The translations under genes were made by a program, and so were the position numbers. A stretch of 64,000 nt of DNA, from the NCBI RefSeq assembly GCF_004564375.1, contig NZ_CP038267.1, positions 1-64,000 of the forward strand, given 5' to 3'. A model generated the notes under the pieces. The model was not told the origin of the DNA, did no database searches, and saw only the letters and a list, made by a program, of their open reading frames with translations. The DNA is from Nocardioides euryhalodurans. GTDB lineage: Bacteria > Actinomycetota > Actinomycetes > Propionibacteriales > Nocardioidaceae. Below, piece after piece: positions 8,101-16,473 of this stretch; the stretch's first letter is position 1; each line of letters begins with the position of its first letter.

Positions 8101-8976
8101 CGGGCGACCCGGGGCCGCGGCCTGGGGGCGCGCCGCAGCCCGGTCACTGCGGCCCGGGTCGCCCGCGAGGCGGCCGACCGCAACAGCACCGACCCCGCCA
8201 GCCGGGAGGCCGCCCCGGCCACCGAGCGCCACGCGCTCGCCGACGGGGGCGTGTGGGCCCGTGCCAGCGCCCAGTCCCGCGCGACCCCGCCGCCCGACCC
8301 GGTCGACTCCGTCCAGCTCACCCTCGACCTCGGCGACCGCCCCGAGGAGGCCGACCCCAGCGGGCTGCCGGAGATGACGACCGACGAGCGGATGCGTGCC
8401 GAGCTCGAGATCCTCGGGCTCGACGTCAGCAGCCACGTCGTCGACCGCTACGCCGCGTTCCTCGACGAGCTCGAGGTGACCCGCAGCCGCGACCTGCTGG
8501 CGCGCCGCAGCCGGTCGGAGCTGCTGGTCGCCGGGGTCAAGGTCGCCACCCAGACCCCGCCGGTCCGCTCCGGCCGCCGGGTGGTCTTCCTGACCCTGGA
8601 CGACGCGACCGGCCCGGTCGACGCGACGTTCTTCGAGGACGCCCAGGGTCCCTACGCCGCCACCGTCTTCGGCTCCTGGCTGCTGGTCGTCCGCGGCGTG
8701 CTCCGCCGGACCGGCCACCGCGGGGTCTCGTTGCGGGCCACCGGCGCCTGGGAGCTGCCGGCCCTCCACGACCTGTGGCAGCGCGACGGGATGGCGGCGG
8801 TCCACGAGGCGATCGAGGAGGTCCCCACGGGCTTCACGGCCCCGGCGCAGCAGCGGGTGCTGGTCCACTCCAGCGGGTTCCAGATGTCCCCCTACGCCGA
8901 CATCAAGCCGGCCGGCGACGCGGTCAAGGACGTCGCGAGGAAGCTCTGGCACCGCAGCCCCGGGAGCCCGGGATGA
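5176..8976 (+). CDS. dnaE2: Error-prone DNA polymerase III alpha subunit, DnaE2 type
   Basis: This is a C-family polymerase of about 1266 aa, the second DnaE in the window (the replicative one is at 40436). Order: PHP domain (starts DPFVHLHVASGYSLQYGA), palm with the catalytic aspartates in PDIDVDVES and the third in LKLDVLGIR, fingers, a helix-hairpin-helix region (VKGISDTEVERIL), a clamp-binding-like QLTLDL and an OB fold (VVFLTLDDATGPVDATFF). DnaE2 performs damage-tolerant, mutagenic synthesis. The PHP metal motif is altered: TDRDGTYG where DnaE1 has TDHGNVFG, and HVASG where DnaE1 has HVHTE. I chose GTG 5176 just ahead of the PHP motif; GTG 5152 is an alternative. The LexA box upstream supports an SOS role. 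Confidence 0.9.
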   Translation: MSPDPFVHLHVASGYSLQYGASHPHTLVERAVEQEMDVLALTDRDGTYGAVKFARACQSAGVRPVLGVDLAYRPTVPVGDGAPVAARPRTPVRGGSFRDPASDRGGLPRVTLLAHAGGEGGGRAGWAAICRLVSEVHLAGERGQPVATAALLAPHLASGDVVVLLGPGSEVGAALTRRRDDLALAALASWRDLVPRENLFLELVSHRLPGRGGTWGPGTSAHAARTAGVARQAGLGAVLTNAVRYADRLDAPTVDVLDAARRLVALDRRHVDRGNAEGFLKSGKQMAEVAEEVCRLAGLGDSSGEAERLLAATRTLAERCALDPRADLGIGQVHLPELETAAGATPALAGDPAAADRLLRERCEAGIGRRYGSAPRQRIWKRLDDELEVVRGLGFASYFLTVGDITDLIRDLGVRCAARGSGAGSLVNYLLGVSGVDPIRHELLLERFLSPLRGSLPDIDVDVESARRLEVYEAILDRYGGERCVCVSMMDTYRVRHAVRDVGGALGMPPGEIDAIAKAFPHIRARDARNALRDLPELGASGLTDERLDLFFRLVERLDGLPRHVAMHPCGVLLSDTTLLDRTPVEASYAGFPMSQFDKDDVEDLGLLKLDVLGIRMQSAMAHAVAELRRVDDVEVDLDDEAQVPFDDPDTYAMISAAKTLGVFQIESPGQRELVGKSGIGSFSDIITDISLFRPGPVKSDMITPYLEAKQGWREATYLHDDLRPILGPTHGVVVFHEQVIEMIAQLAGISYAEADEKRRALGDTAGMAETRLWFFPRALGRGYPLPVVERIWEVLAAFASFGFCKAHAAAFALPTFQSAWLKAHWPAHFLAGVLTHDPGMYPKRLILDDARQCGIPVLGLDVNASGRAHLVERVPEGLADGSGGHAIRLALAEVKGISDTEVERILAARPYHSLGDFWHRARVSRPVVERLVLTGAFDRLYAIGSGDEPAEGRLTRRDLLLQVMELDRYGRALDRATRGRGLGARRSPVTAARVAREAADRNSTDPASREAAPATERHALADGGVWARASAQSRATPPPDPVDSVQLTLDLGDRPEEADPSGLPEMTTDERMRAELEILGLDVSSHVVDRYAAFLDELEVTRSRDLLARRSRSELLVAGVKVATQTPPVRSGRRVVFLTLDDATGPVDATFFEDAQGPYAATVFGSWLLVVRGVLRRTGHRGVSLRATGAWELPALHDLWQRDGMAAVHEAIEEVPTGFTAPAQQRVLVHSSGFQMSPYADIKPAGDAVKDVARKLWHRSPGSPG

Positions 8977-9018
8977 CCCAACCCGGCTCCGGCGGCACTG
9001 CCGTGGGTGGCCACGCTC

Positions 9019-9024
9019 TAGGGT
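9019..9024 (+). promoter_or_regulatory. Leaderless-type -10 box before the methyltransferase gene
   Basis: TAGGGT lies 7 nt before the ATG at 9032, so transcription from it would begin at or next to the start codon. There is no Shine-Dalgarno, which suits a leaderless mRNA. No convincing -35 box was seen. Confidence 0.45.
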
Positions 9025-9031
9025 TGGTCCC

Positions 9032-9760
9032 ATGCCGACCGGATCTGCCAGCGAGCGCCGCAGCGAGGCCAGGACCGCCGTGGTGTGGGCCGGGCTCCGG
9101 CCGGTGCTCGACCGGTCCCCGGGCCAGGACGTCCTCGACATCGGGGGCGGTACGGGCGGGTTCGCCGTCCGCGTGGCCGGCCTCGGCCACCGGGTCCGGG
9201 TGGTCGACCCGAGTCCCGACGCCCTGGCCTCCCTCGACCGCCGCGCCCGCGAGGCCGAGGTGGCCGACCGGGTCACCGGTCAGCAGGGCGACCTGTCCAG
9301 CCTGCTCGACGTCGCCGAGGCCGGCAGCGCCGACGTCGTCCTCTGCCACGGTGTCCTCGAGGTCGTCGACGACCCGGCCGCCGCGCTCGCCACGATCGCT
9401 GCCGTGCTGCGCCCCGGCGGGGTGCTCAGCCTGCTGGTCGCCCAGCGCCATGCCGCGGTCGTCGCGCGGGCGATGGCCGGTCACTTCGAGCAGGCGCACG
9501 CCCTGCTCGACAGCCAGGTGGTCGCCGGGCGGGCGGGCCGTCGCTTCACCCGCGACGAGCTCGACGCGATGCTGCCGGAGGCCGGCCTCGCCCCCGACAC
9601 CGTCCACGCGGTCCGGGTCTTCTCCGACCTCGTGCCCGGGTCGCTGCTCGACCTCGAGCCCGGTGCCACCGCCAGCCTGCTCGAGCTCGAGCAGGCCGTC
9701 GCCGAGCGCCCGGAGTTCTTCCCGCTCGCCGCGCAGCTGCACGTCCTCGCCACCCGCTGA
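9032..9760 (+). CDS. Class I SAM-dependent methyltransferase
   Basis: The 242-aa protein has the complete Rossmann-like SAM fold. Motif I is VLDIGGGTGGFAVRVA (about residues 35-50), the acidic end of strand 2 is VRVVDPSP, motif II-like is QQGDLSSL, and motif III/IV is ADVVLCHGVLEVVDDP followed by VLRPGGVLSLLV. The substrate is unknown. The HGVLEVVDD region and a C-terminal half reading FTRDELDAMLPEAGL recall tRNA-modifying CmoM-like enzymes, but that is only a resemblance. The gene sits between dnaE2 and dinB, 18 nt before dinB, and the nearby TAGGGT box suggests it has its own leaderless promoter. Confidence 0.8.
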   Translation: MPTGSASERRSEARTAVVWAGLRPVLDRSPGQDVLDIGGGTGGFAVRVAGLGHRVRVVDPSPDALASLDRRAREAEVADRVTGQQGDLSSLLDVAEAGSADVVLCHGVLEVVDDPAAALATIAAVLRPGGVLSLLVAQRHAAVVARAMAGHFEQAHALLDSQVVAGRAGRRFTRDELDAMLPEAGLAPDTVHAVRVFSDLVPGSLLDLEPGATASLLELEQAVAERPEFFPLAAQLHVLATR

Positions 9761-9778
9761 CCCCGCGGGGCGCTCCGC

Positions 9779-10990
9779 ATGAGCGGCCCCGACCCGTCGT
9801 GGGACTGCCCGGTGCTCCACGTCGACATGGACGCCTTCTACGCCTCGGTCGCCACCCGGGAGCGACCCGAGCTGGCGGAGGTGCCGGTGATCGTGGGCGG
9901 GGGCAGCCGGGGCGTGGTGCTCTCGGCCGACTACCTCGCCCGCCGCTACGGCGTCCGCTCGGCGATGCCGATGACCCGCGCCCGGCGGCTGTGCCCGCAG
10001 GCGGTCGTGATCGCGCCCGACTTCGAGACCCTCGGCCAGGTCTCCACCTCGGTGATGGAGACCTTCCGGCGGGTCACCCCGCAGGTCGAGGTGCTCTCGC
10101 TCGACGAGGCCTTCCTCGACGTACGCAGTGCCGCTCGCCGGCTGGGGTCGCCGCTGCAGGTGGCCGAGCAGCTGCGCGCGACGATCCACGACGAGCAGGG
10201 GGTCACCTGCTCGGTCGGCGTGGCCGCCGCCCCGTCGGTCGCCAAGCTCGCCAGCCGGCGGGCCAAGCCCGACGGCGTGGTCGTCGTCCCGCCCGCGGAG
10301 GTCGCCGGGTTCCTCCACCCGCTCGAGGTGGGGGAGCTGTGGGGCGTGGGCGAGAAGACCGCGGCGATGCTGCAGCGGCTCGGCCTGCACACCGTCGGCG
10401 ACCTCGCCCGCACCCCGCCGGCCACCCTCCAGCGGGCGCTGGGCCACCACCTGGGCAGCCACCTCCACGAGCTGGCATGGGGTGCCGACCGGCGGCCGAT
10501 CGCGGCCCGCAACGCCTCCGCCTTCGGCGGCTTCGGGACCGCCGACCCCGAGCACTCCATGGGAGCCCAGGAGACCTTCGGTCGTGACACCGACGACCGG
10601 GAGGTGATCGTGCGGGAGATCCTGCGGCTGGCGGAGAAGGTCGGCCGCCGCATGCGGGTGGCCGGCGTCGCCGGACGCACGATCACGTTGACGGTGCGCT
10701 TCGCCGACTTCACCACCATCACCCGCTCCCGCACCCTCCCGGAGGCGACCGACGTCACCGTGGAGGTGCACCGGGCCGCGACCAGGCTCTTCGACGCGCT
10801 CGGGCTGCAGCGCGCACGGATCCGGCTGGTCGGCGTCCGGGCGGAGGGCCTGGTGCCTCGCGAGCGCGTGCACCGGCAGCTGGTGCTGGGGGAGCCCGAG
10901 CACGGATGGCCGGAGGCGGACCGGGCCGTCGACCGGGCGACCAGGCGGTTCGGGAATGCGGCGGTCCAGCCCGCCTCCCTGCTGCGCTGA
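9779..10990 (+). CDS. dinB: DNA polymerase IV (Y-family translesion polymerase)
   Basis: DinB is a distributive translesion polymerase. The 403-aa protein keeps all catalytic acidic residues: the first Asp in HVDMDAFYASV (about residues 14-24) and the Asp-Glu pair in LSLDEAFLDV (about 110). It therefore looks like an active Pol IV and not the inactive ImuB type. A little-finger region follows, with TLTVRFADFTTITRSR. QLVLG near the C-terminus resembles the beta-clamp binding motif of E. coli Pol IV. It starts at ATG 9779, 18 nt after the methyltransferase. No LexA box was seen directly before it, so SOS control would need read-through from the dnaE2 cassette. Confidence 0.93.
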   Translation: MSGPDPSWDCPVLHVDMDAFYASVATRERPELAEVPVIVGGGSRGVVLSADYLARRYGVRSAMPMTRARRLCPQAVVIAPDFETLGQVSTSVMETFRRVTPQVEVLSLDEAFLDVRSAARRLGSPLQVAEQLRATIHDEQGVTCSVGVAAAPSVAKLASRRAKPDGVVVVPPAEVAGFLHPLEVGELWGVGEKTAAMLQRLGLHTVGDLARTPPATLQRALGHHLGSHLHELAWGADRRPIAARNASAFGGFGTADPEHSMGAQETFGRDTDDREVIVREILRLAEKVGRRMRVAGVAGRTITLTVRFADFTTITRSRTLPEATDVTVEVHRAATRLFDALGLQRARIRLVGVRAEGLVPRERVHRQLVLGEPEHGWPEADRAVDRATRRFGNAAVQPASLLR

Positions 10991-11106
10991 GGGGTTCTGC
11001 AGCAACAAAATCCGGATCGGGTGTACCGACCTGACCACGGGCTGCCTATGCTGGATCACACACCGCGCAAGATCTGCCACGGGGCCCGACCAGCCAGGGA
11101 GGAAAC

Positions 11107-11556
11107 GTGCCTCTCTCCGAAGAGGAGCTGCGACTGCTCGAGCAGATGGAGCGTGCCCTCGTCGAGGAAGACCCCAAGTTCGCCTCCACCCTGCGCGGCA
11201 CCTCGCTGCGCAGCCTGGCTCGGCGCCGCGCGATCATCGCCGGGGTGTTCTTCGTCGCCGGTGTCGCCGTGATGATGACCGGCGTGGTCACCAAGCAGAT
11301 CCCGGTCGGCATCGTCGGGTTCCTCGTCATGCTCGCCTCCGCGACCATCGGCCTCACCGCCGTCCGCGGCCAGCGCACCGCCGGCACCACTCCGGCCGCT
11401 GCCCCGGAGCCGACGCCCCAGGAGGGTCGCGGCTTCACCGTGATCCAGGGAGGCGGCCGCGGTCGGAGCCGCAAGCCCCGCCGTCCCCAGCGCGGCTCCT
11501 TCACCGAGCGCATGGAGGAGCGGTGGCGCCGCCGCCGCGAGGGCGGCGGCTTCTGA
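11107..11556 (+). CDS. DUF3040 family membrane protein
   Basis: This 149-aa protein is a typical actinobacterial DUF3040 member. It has an acidic N-terminus (PLSEEELRLLEQMERALVEE), the DPKFASTLRG segment, two adjacent membrane helices at about residues 41-61 and 66-86, and a long basic, disordered tail ending in RRRREGGGF. The function is unknown. The GTG start at 11107 is supported by a strong GGGAGGAAAC ribosome-binding site and matches the conserved family start. A TATGCT hexamer at 11046-11051 could be its -10 box. It converges on tgpA, whose stop lies 24 nt beyond. Confidence 0.9.
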   Translation: MPLSEEELRLLEQMERALVEEDPKFASTLRGTSLRSLARRRAIIAGVFFVAGVAVMMTGVVTKQIPVGIVGFLVMLASATIGLTAVRGQRTAGTTPAAAPEPTPQEGRGFTVIQGGGRGRSRKPRRPQRGSFTERMEERWRRRREGGGF

Positions 11557-11580
11557 GCCGGGTGAGCCACCCGTCCCAGG

Positions 11581-13962
11581 TCACCCGACGTGGTCGACCA
11601 CCCCTGATCTCCTGACCAGCACCGTGCCCTGCGTGGGTGCGGTCCAGCGGTGCCGCCGCCAGCGCACCACCGACGAGGGCCACCAGCGAGCCCGCCGGCG
11701 GGTGCCCGGGGTGGCCCCGGCGACGAGGGCCGCCGCGACCGTGCGCGCGTCCTCCACCACCACGTCCGCGTCGCCGGACCAGGCGCCCTGGGAGTAGCGC
11801 AGCCGCTCGAGGGCGAGCACCAGCCGGTCGAGCGCCGCCACCCCCTCGGGGGAGGCCTCGGCACCGCGACGCGGGCGTACGAGGTCGTCGTCCTCGGGAT
11901 CGGTCGAGGCGAGCTGTGGGACGAGGAGGTCGCGGGTCTCCCGCGGGGAGCGGTCCACCGGCCACGGGACCCCGAGGTCGATCGCGGTCGCGTGGAGCTC
12001 GGCCCACGCCAGCTCCGGCTCCCCGGTCAGGCGCGAGGTCTCCTGCCGCTGCCGGACGATCCGCGGGAGCAGCACGAGCGTCACGACGAGCAGCACGCCG
12101 GCCAGGCTCCAGAGCACCTGCGCCAGCGGGAAGCCCTGCCCGGCGGTGGGGGACTGGTCCTCGGGGAGCGCGCCCTCGTCGAGGCGGGGGTCGGCGCCCT
12201 GGCTCTGCGAGGGTGCGGCCGAGCCCGAGGGCTGGGCGGAGGGGTCGATCTCGGGCGCCTGCGGCAGCTGCTGCGCGGTGTAGGAGGGGACGCCGCTGGC
12301 CCGGTCGGGGGGCGTGGGCTCGAAGCGGACCCACCCGGCGCCGCTGAAGTACAGCTCGGGCCAGGCGTGCAGGTCGTCGGAGGAGTAGACGAACGAGCCC
12401 GGTCCGTCCGCGGTGGGGGTCAGGAAGCCCACCGCGACCCGGGCGGGGATGCCGAGCGAGCGGGCCATGGCGGCCATCGCCGAGGCGAACTGCTCGCAGT
12501 AGCCCGTCCGGCCGCCCTCGCCCTCGGTGAGGAACTCCACGAGGCGGTCGCTCCCGTTGCCGGGCTGCACGTTGTCGAGGGAGTACTCGAAGCCGCCGTC
12601 CTCGCGGAACCAGTCCTGGAGCGCGACGGCCTTCTCGTAACGGCTGGAGTAGTCGCGCGTGACCTCGATGGCGAGGTTGTCGACGAACGTCGGGAAGTCG
12701 TCGGGGAGCTCGCGGAAGGAGCTGTCGACGTCGGCGGCCCCGGACGGTGCGTCGGCGAGCTCCTCGGCCTGCAGGTCCAGCTCGACCTCGGTGAACGAGT
12801 AGGTGAGTCCGGCGGTGTCGAGGTCGTCCTCGTCGGAGGCCAGGAAGTCGAAGGTCGTGGTGTCGTAGCGCCAGTCACCCTCGGCCGAGATCCGGTTGAC
12901 GGGGTACTGGGTGGGCAGCCAGCGGGACTCGAACTCGGAGAGTGCCGTCACCTCGTAGGTCCGCTCGGTGCGGGCGATGTCGGCGTCGACGTCGGCGAGC
13001 GAGGGCACCGCCCCCTCGGCGCGCTGGTCGAGGGGGATGTCGCGGTCCCCGGTGCTCCACTCGTTGTCGTTGAACCGGTTGAGCGCGGCGATGCGGAGGT
13101 AGCCCGGCTCGGGGTCGTCGGTCGTCACCCGCAGCAGGTCGACGTCCTCGGTGCGGAGCAGGTCGCGACGCAGGTCGGTCATGGGGTTGTCGACCGCGAT
13201 GCCGGATCCGGGCCCGTCGCCGGGGCCGAAGCCGAACACGCTCAGCGACAGCGTCGGGATCAGGATCGGCATGAAGACCGCGAGGCCGAGGGCCGCCGCA
13301 CCCACTCCGGCGGCGCCCGCCCGGACGGCCGGCGCGCGACCGCCGTACGTGCCGTGGCGTTCCTCGAGCGCCCGGCCCCACCGGGTGATGGCGTCGCTGT
13401 GCTGGAGGTAGAGCATGAAGAGGAAGCCGCCGGAGGCGAGGGCGAACGCCCACCATGCCACGCCGCCGCCGAGCATGCTGACGGGGATGCTGTAGATCGC
13501 CAGCAGCGGCAGCCCGGCGAGCGAGACCCGCCGCAGCGTGCTCGCGAACACGTCGACCAGCAGCATGCAGGCCCAGCCGCCGAGGATCAGCAGCGGGGCG
13601 ATCGCGGCCTCGGCCGGCACCGGCGCGCGGTACTGCTGGGCGCCGTCGACCGCCGTCGAGATCTCCGAGAGCAGGCGTACGCCGGCCTCGCCGAACGGCA
13701 GCAGCGAACCGGTCAGCAGCGCGCTGACGCCCATCCCGCTGACCAGGACCTGACCCAGCACGATCAGGGGGACCGGTGCCCGCAGCCAGCGCAGCGCCGC
13801 CCCCGAGGCCGAGACCAGCAGGGCGACCAGGAGCAACGGGACGAGGTAGCTGCCGGGATCGCGGGTGAAGCCTCGCCAGGCGAGGGTGGCCAGCCAGGTG
13901 GTGCCGGTGGCCGCCACCGTCATCAGCAGCAGCTCGAGCAGGCCGGCCCGGCGCGACCTCAT
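11581..13962 (-). CDS. TgpA-family transglutaminase-like membrane protein (DUF3488 / transglutaminase core / DUF4129)
   Basis: The protein is about 793 aa. The N-terminal 200 residues hold several membrane helices (TgpA_N/DUF3488), then comes an extracytoplasmic region. The transglutaminase core has the catalytic Cys in TGYCEQFASAM (about residue 487), the His in DDLHAWPELYF (about 531) and an acidic residue in RFEPTPP. A Ser/Gln/Pro-rich linker, one more membrane helix and a cytoplasmic DUF4129-like tail follow. The substrate is unknown; a role in envelope maintenance is likely. The true start is ATG 13962, which overlaps the DUF58 stop as ATGA. It is the last gene of moxR-DUF58-tgpA, a common operon for membrane-associated AAA modules. 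Confidence 0.88.
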   Translation of the reverse strand: MRSRRAGLLELLLMTVAATGTTWLATLAWRGFTRDPGSYLVPLLLVALLVSASGAALRWLRAPVPLIVLGQVLVSGMGVSALLTGSLLPFGEAGVRLLSEISTAVDGAQQYRAPVPAEAAIAPLLILGGWACMLLVDVFASTLRRVSLAGLPLLAIYSIPVSMLGGGVAWWAFALASGGFLFMLYLQHSDAITRWGRALEERHGTYGGRAPAVRAGAAGVGAAALGLAVFMPILIPTLSLSVFGFGPGDGPGSGIAVDNPMTDLRRDLLRTEDVDLLRVTTDDPEPGYLRIAALNRFNDNEWSTGDRDIPLDQRAEGAVPSLADVDADIARTERTYEVTALSEFESRWLPTQYPVNRISAEGDWRYDTTTFDFLASDEDDLDTAGLTYSFTEVELDLQAEELADAPSGAADVDSSFRELPDDFPTFVDNLAIEVTRDYSSRYEKAVALQDWFREDGGFEYSLDNVQPGNGSDRLVEFLTEGEGGRTGYCEQFASAMAAMARSLGIPARVAVGFLTPTADGPGSFVYSSDDLHAWPELYFSGAGWVRFEPTPPDRASGVPSYTAQQLPQAPEIDPSAQPSGSAAPSQSQGADPRLDEGALPEDQSPTAGQGFPLAQVLWSLAGVLLVVTLVLLPRIVRQRQETSRLTGEPELAWAELHATAIDLGVPWPVDRSPRETRDLLVPQLASTDPEDDDLVRPRRGAEASPEGVAALDRLVLALERLRYSQGAWSGDADVVVEDARTVAAALVAGATPGTRRRARWWPSSVVRWRRHRWTAPTQGTVLVRRSGVVDHVG

Positions 13963-15230
13963 CGCGCCATCTCCGTGACGACGGCGCCGATCCGGGCCGC
14001 CTGGGCGCTGGCGTGGCCGAGGTCCTGCCAGACGTTGTCGAGGCGGTCGCGGGGGCCGAGCGTGGCGGCCCGCCAGCCGTGGCCTGCGAGCACCTGGGCC
14101 GCCGACCCGCGGCTTCCCTGGCCGAGCCAGGAGTCGACGTCGAGGGTCACGGCGAGGGCGCTCGTGGAGTGGTGGAGCATCCGCTTGAAGAGCTTGGCGT
14201 CGACGTCGTCGATGCTGCCCGTCACTGCCACGAGCAGCCCACCGTGGGTCGGGTCGGCGAGCCAGTTGGTCTCCAGCCGCGGACGCGGCACCGCCTCGAC
14301 CACCGCGAGCGCCTCGAGCAGCGGACCGGTGTTGAGCTCGGCGTCGCGGAAGTGCCAGGCACTGGCGGGGTCCTCGCCGGCCGCGGTCACCAGGCGGACG
14401 GTGAAGCCCCGGTGGCTCAGGTGGACCGCGATCGAGGCGGCCGCCGAGACGGCGGCCTCCAGCGAGGACGCGACGCCGCGCCCCCGGTGGGCGCCGGCAC
14501 GGTTGTCCAGGAAGAGGGTGGCCCGCGACTGCCACGGCTGCTCCTCGCGGCGGACCATCAGCTCCCCGGTCCGTGCCGAGCTGCGCCAGTGGACGCGTCG
14601 CAGGTCGTCGCCGCGGCGGTACTCGCGGACGGTCACGTCCTCGGCGCTGCCGGTCGCGAAGGCACGGGGGCGGTTGTCACCGGATCCGGTCCAGGCGCCG
14701 CCCAGCGGGATCTGGGGGAGGGGAGTGGTGCGGGGCGTCACCGTCAGCGGCACGGTGGTCCGGAACGAGCGGCCGAGCTCGACCAGGCCGAAGGGGTCGC
14801 TCACGCGGACGGTCATCGGGCCGATCTCGAAGCGTCCCCGGACGTCCGACCGGACCTGGTAGGTCACCTGCCGGTGCCAGCCGTTGGTGATGCCCTCGAG
14901 GACGAAGCGGTGGCGGGTGCCGAGGACGTACGGGACCTGGTCCTCCAGCATCAGCAGGCCACTTGGCTTGCGGCCCTCGTTGCTCAGTGAGAGCGTCACG
15001 CGGGCCGGGGAGCCCGCGGTGACGAGCTGGGGATTGACCGTCCGCACCAGCGCGAGCCGGTAGCGGCTGCGGCCGATCAGCAGGGCAGCCAGGAGCGGGA
15101 GGGCGGCCACGAGGACACCCACCCGGATCAGCTGGTCCTGCCCCATCACGACGGCGCACACGACCGCGGTGATCCCTGCAGCCAGGAAGGCGCGGCCGCG
15201 CAGGGTCAGCCCGGAGAGTGCCTCGCGCAC
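13959..15230 (-). CDS. DUF58 domain protein
   Basis: The 423-aa protein starts with two membrane helices (about residues 13-53), followed by a beta-rich region and then the DUF58 signature REYRRGDDLRRVHWRSSA (about residues 211-228). The C-terminal part has a von-Willebrand-like fold, with ATLFLDNRAG beginning its first strand. DUF58 proteins are paired with MoxR ATPases, probably as chaperone targets or adaptors. It lies 24 nt downstream of moxR and overlaps tgpA by 4 nt, so the three genes form one translationally coupled unit. Confidence 0.9.
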   Translation of the reverse strand: MREALSGLTLRGRAFLAAGITAVVCAVVMGQDQLIRVGVLVAALPLLAALLIGRSRYRLALVRTVNPQLVTAGSPARVTLSLSNEGRKPSGLLMLEDQVPYVLGTRHRFVLEGITNGWHRQVTYQVRSDVRGRFEIGPMTVRVSDPFGLVELGRSFRTTVPLTVTPRTTPLPQIPLGGAWTGSGDNRPRAFATGSAEDVTVREYRRGDDLRRVHWRSSARTGELMVRREEQPWQSRATLFLDNRAGAHRGRGVASSLEAAVSAAASIAVHLSHRGFTVRLVTAAGEDPASAWHFRDAELNTGPLLEALAVVEAVPRPRLETNWLADPTHGGLLVAVTGSIDDVDAKLFKRMLHHSTSALAVTLDVDSWLGQGSRGSAAQVLAGHGWRAATLGPRDRLDNVWQDLGHASAQAARIGAVVTEMAR

Positions 15231-15254
15231 GCTGCTCCCCTCCGCCGGCCCGGC

Positions 15255-16247
15255 TCAGGCCTGCTTGTTGAGGACCGGGACCGACTCGAGGACGTCGGCC
15301 AGGATGTCGGTCGTCGAGCGACCGCTCATCGCGGCCTCGACGCTCGGGAGCAGCCGGTGGGCGAGCACCGCCGGGGCCAGGCCGCGGACGTCGTCCGGGA
15401 GGACGTAGTCGCGCTGGGCCATCGCGGCGCGTGCCTTGGCGGCGCGGACGAGGTGGAGGGTGGCGCGGGGCGAGGCGCCGAGGGTGAGCTCGGAGGAGCG
15501 CCGGGTCGCGTCGCTGATCGAGACGGCGTAGCGCTGCACCGCGTCGGAGACGTAGACCTGGCCGACGATGGTGGCCAGCTTGCGGACCTCGGTCGCGTCG
15601 GTCACCGGCTCGAGGTCGTCGAGCGGGTTGGAGCGGGTGTGGCTGCCGAGCATCGCGATCTCGGCGGTCTCCACCGGGTAGCCGATCGAGACCCGCGCCA
15701 TGAACCGGTCACGCTGCGCCTCGGGCAGGGCGTAGGTGCCCTCCATCTCGACCGGGTTCTGCGTCGCGATGACCATGAAGGGGGCGTCGAGCTGGTAGGT
15801 CGTGTTGTCGACGGTGACCTGCCGCTCCTCCATGCACTCCAGGAGCGCCGACTGGGTCTTGGGGGAGGCGCGGTTGATCTCGTCGCCGACGACGATGTTG
15901 GCGAACACCCCGCCGGGCCGGAACTCGAACTCCCGGGTGTTCTGGTTGAAGACCGAGACTCCGGTGACGTCGGAGGGCAGCAGGTCGGGGGTGAACTGGA
16001 TCCGGCGCACCGAGCAGTCGATGCTGCGGGCGAGCGCCTTGGCCAGCTGGGTCTTGCCGACCCCGGGCACGTCCTCGATCAGCAGGTGCCCCTCCGCGAG
16101 GAGGACGATCAGGCTGGCCGAGACGACGTCCGGCTTGCCCTCGATGACGCGCTCGATGTTGGCCCGGACGCGTCGTACGACGGCGTCGAGGGTGTCGAGG
16201 TCGGCCCCGGTAGCGGTCTCCGCCGCACTCGCCTGATGGGTCGCCAC
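15255..16247 (-). CDS. moxR: MoxR-family AAA+ ATPase
   Basis: The 330-aa AAA+ protein has Walker A in IEDVPGVGKTQLAKALA (about residues 57-73), Walker B in IVVGDEINRASPKTQSALLE, sensor 1 in VIATQNPVEMEGTYALPEAQ and a C-terminal lid. MoxR proteins act as ATP-driven chaperones for partner proteins, here probably the DUF58 and TgpA products behind it. The start is a GTG at 16247 with an AGGAGG ribosome-binding site 8 nt before it. The gene diverges from mraZ; about 380 nt separate the two start codons. Confidence 0.92.
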   Translation of the reverse strand: MATHQASAAETATGADLDTLDAVVRRVRANIERVIEGKPDVVSASLIVLLAEGHLLIEDVPGVGKTQLAKALARSIDCSVRRIQFTPDLLPSDVTGVSVFNQNTREFEFRPGGVFANIVVGDEINRASPKTQSALLECMEERQVTVDNTTYQLDAPFMVIATQNPVEMEGTYALPEAQRDRFMARVSIGYPVETAEIAMLGSHTRSNPLDDLEPVTDATEVRKLATIVGQVYVSDAVQRYAVSISDATRRSSELTLGASPRATLHLVRAAKARAAMAQRDYVLPDDVRGLAPAVLAHRLLPSVEAAMSGRSTTDILADVLESVPVLNKQA

Positions 16248-16384
16248 CTTCGTGTCCTCCTGGAGTCGTCTGTCCGCCCACGGTAGAGCGTGGCGAAAAA
16301 CCTATGCCGTGCGGCCGCGGGCCGCCGGGCGTCGGTTGTCACGGTTTGGTTGCGATCCGCCCCTGCGGTGTCATGCCCCGCCCT

Positions 16385-16457
16385 CCACCACCACCCACCA
16401 CGTGCTCCACCATCCTCCACCCCACGCTCCACCACGCCCCACCAGCGGCTCCACCAC
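16385..16457 (-). repeat. CCAC-rich block (GTGG boxes on the minus strand)
   Basis: CTCCACC-type motifs recur with starts of CCAC at 16407, 16417, 16429, 16439 and 16451, alternating 10 and 12 nt, with denser overlapping copies at 16385-16401. On the minus strand this reads as repeated GTGGAG or GTGGTGG, the same core as the four boxes at the mra promoter but in opposite orientation. It may be low-complexity sequence or a second MraZ-binding cluster. Confidence 0.45.
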
Positions 16458-16473
16458 GCTCCCTGTGCCCACC

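Noticed and set aside
5035..9276. A 1413-codon open frame on the minus strand opposite dnaE2
   Set aside because: It is an antisense shadow of a GC-rich gene: the composition is Gly/Arg/Val/Asp-rich with no recognisable domain, and the plus strand carries a complete DnaE2 with all motifs.
11650..14862. A 1070-codon frame opposite tgpA and DUF58
   Set aside because: It is antisense to two genes with clear catalytic and family motifs; its translation is low-complexity.
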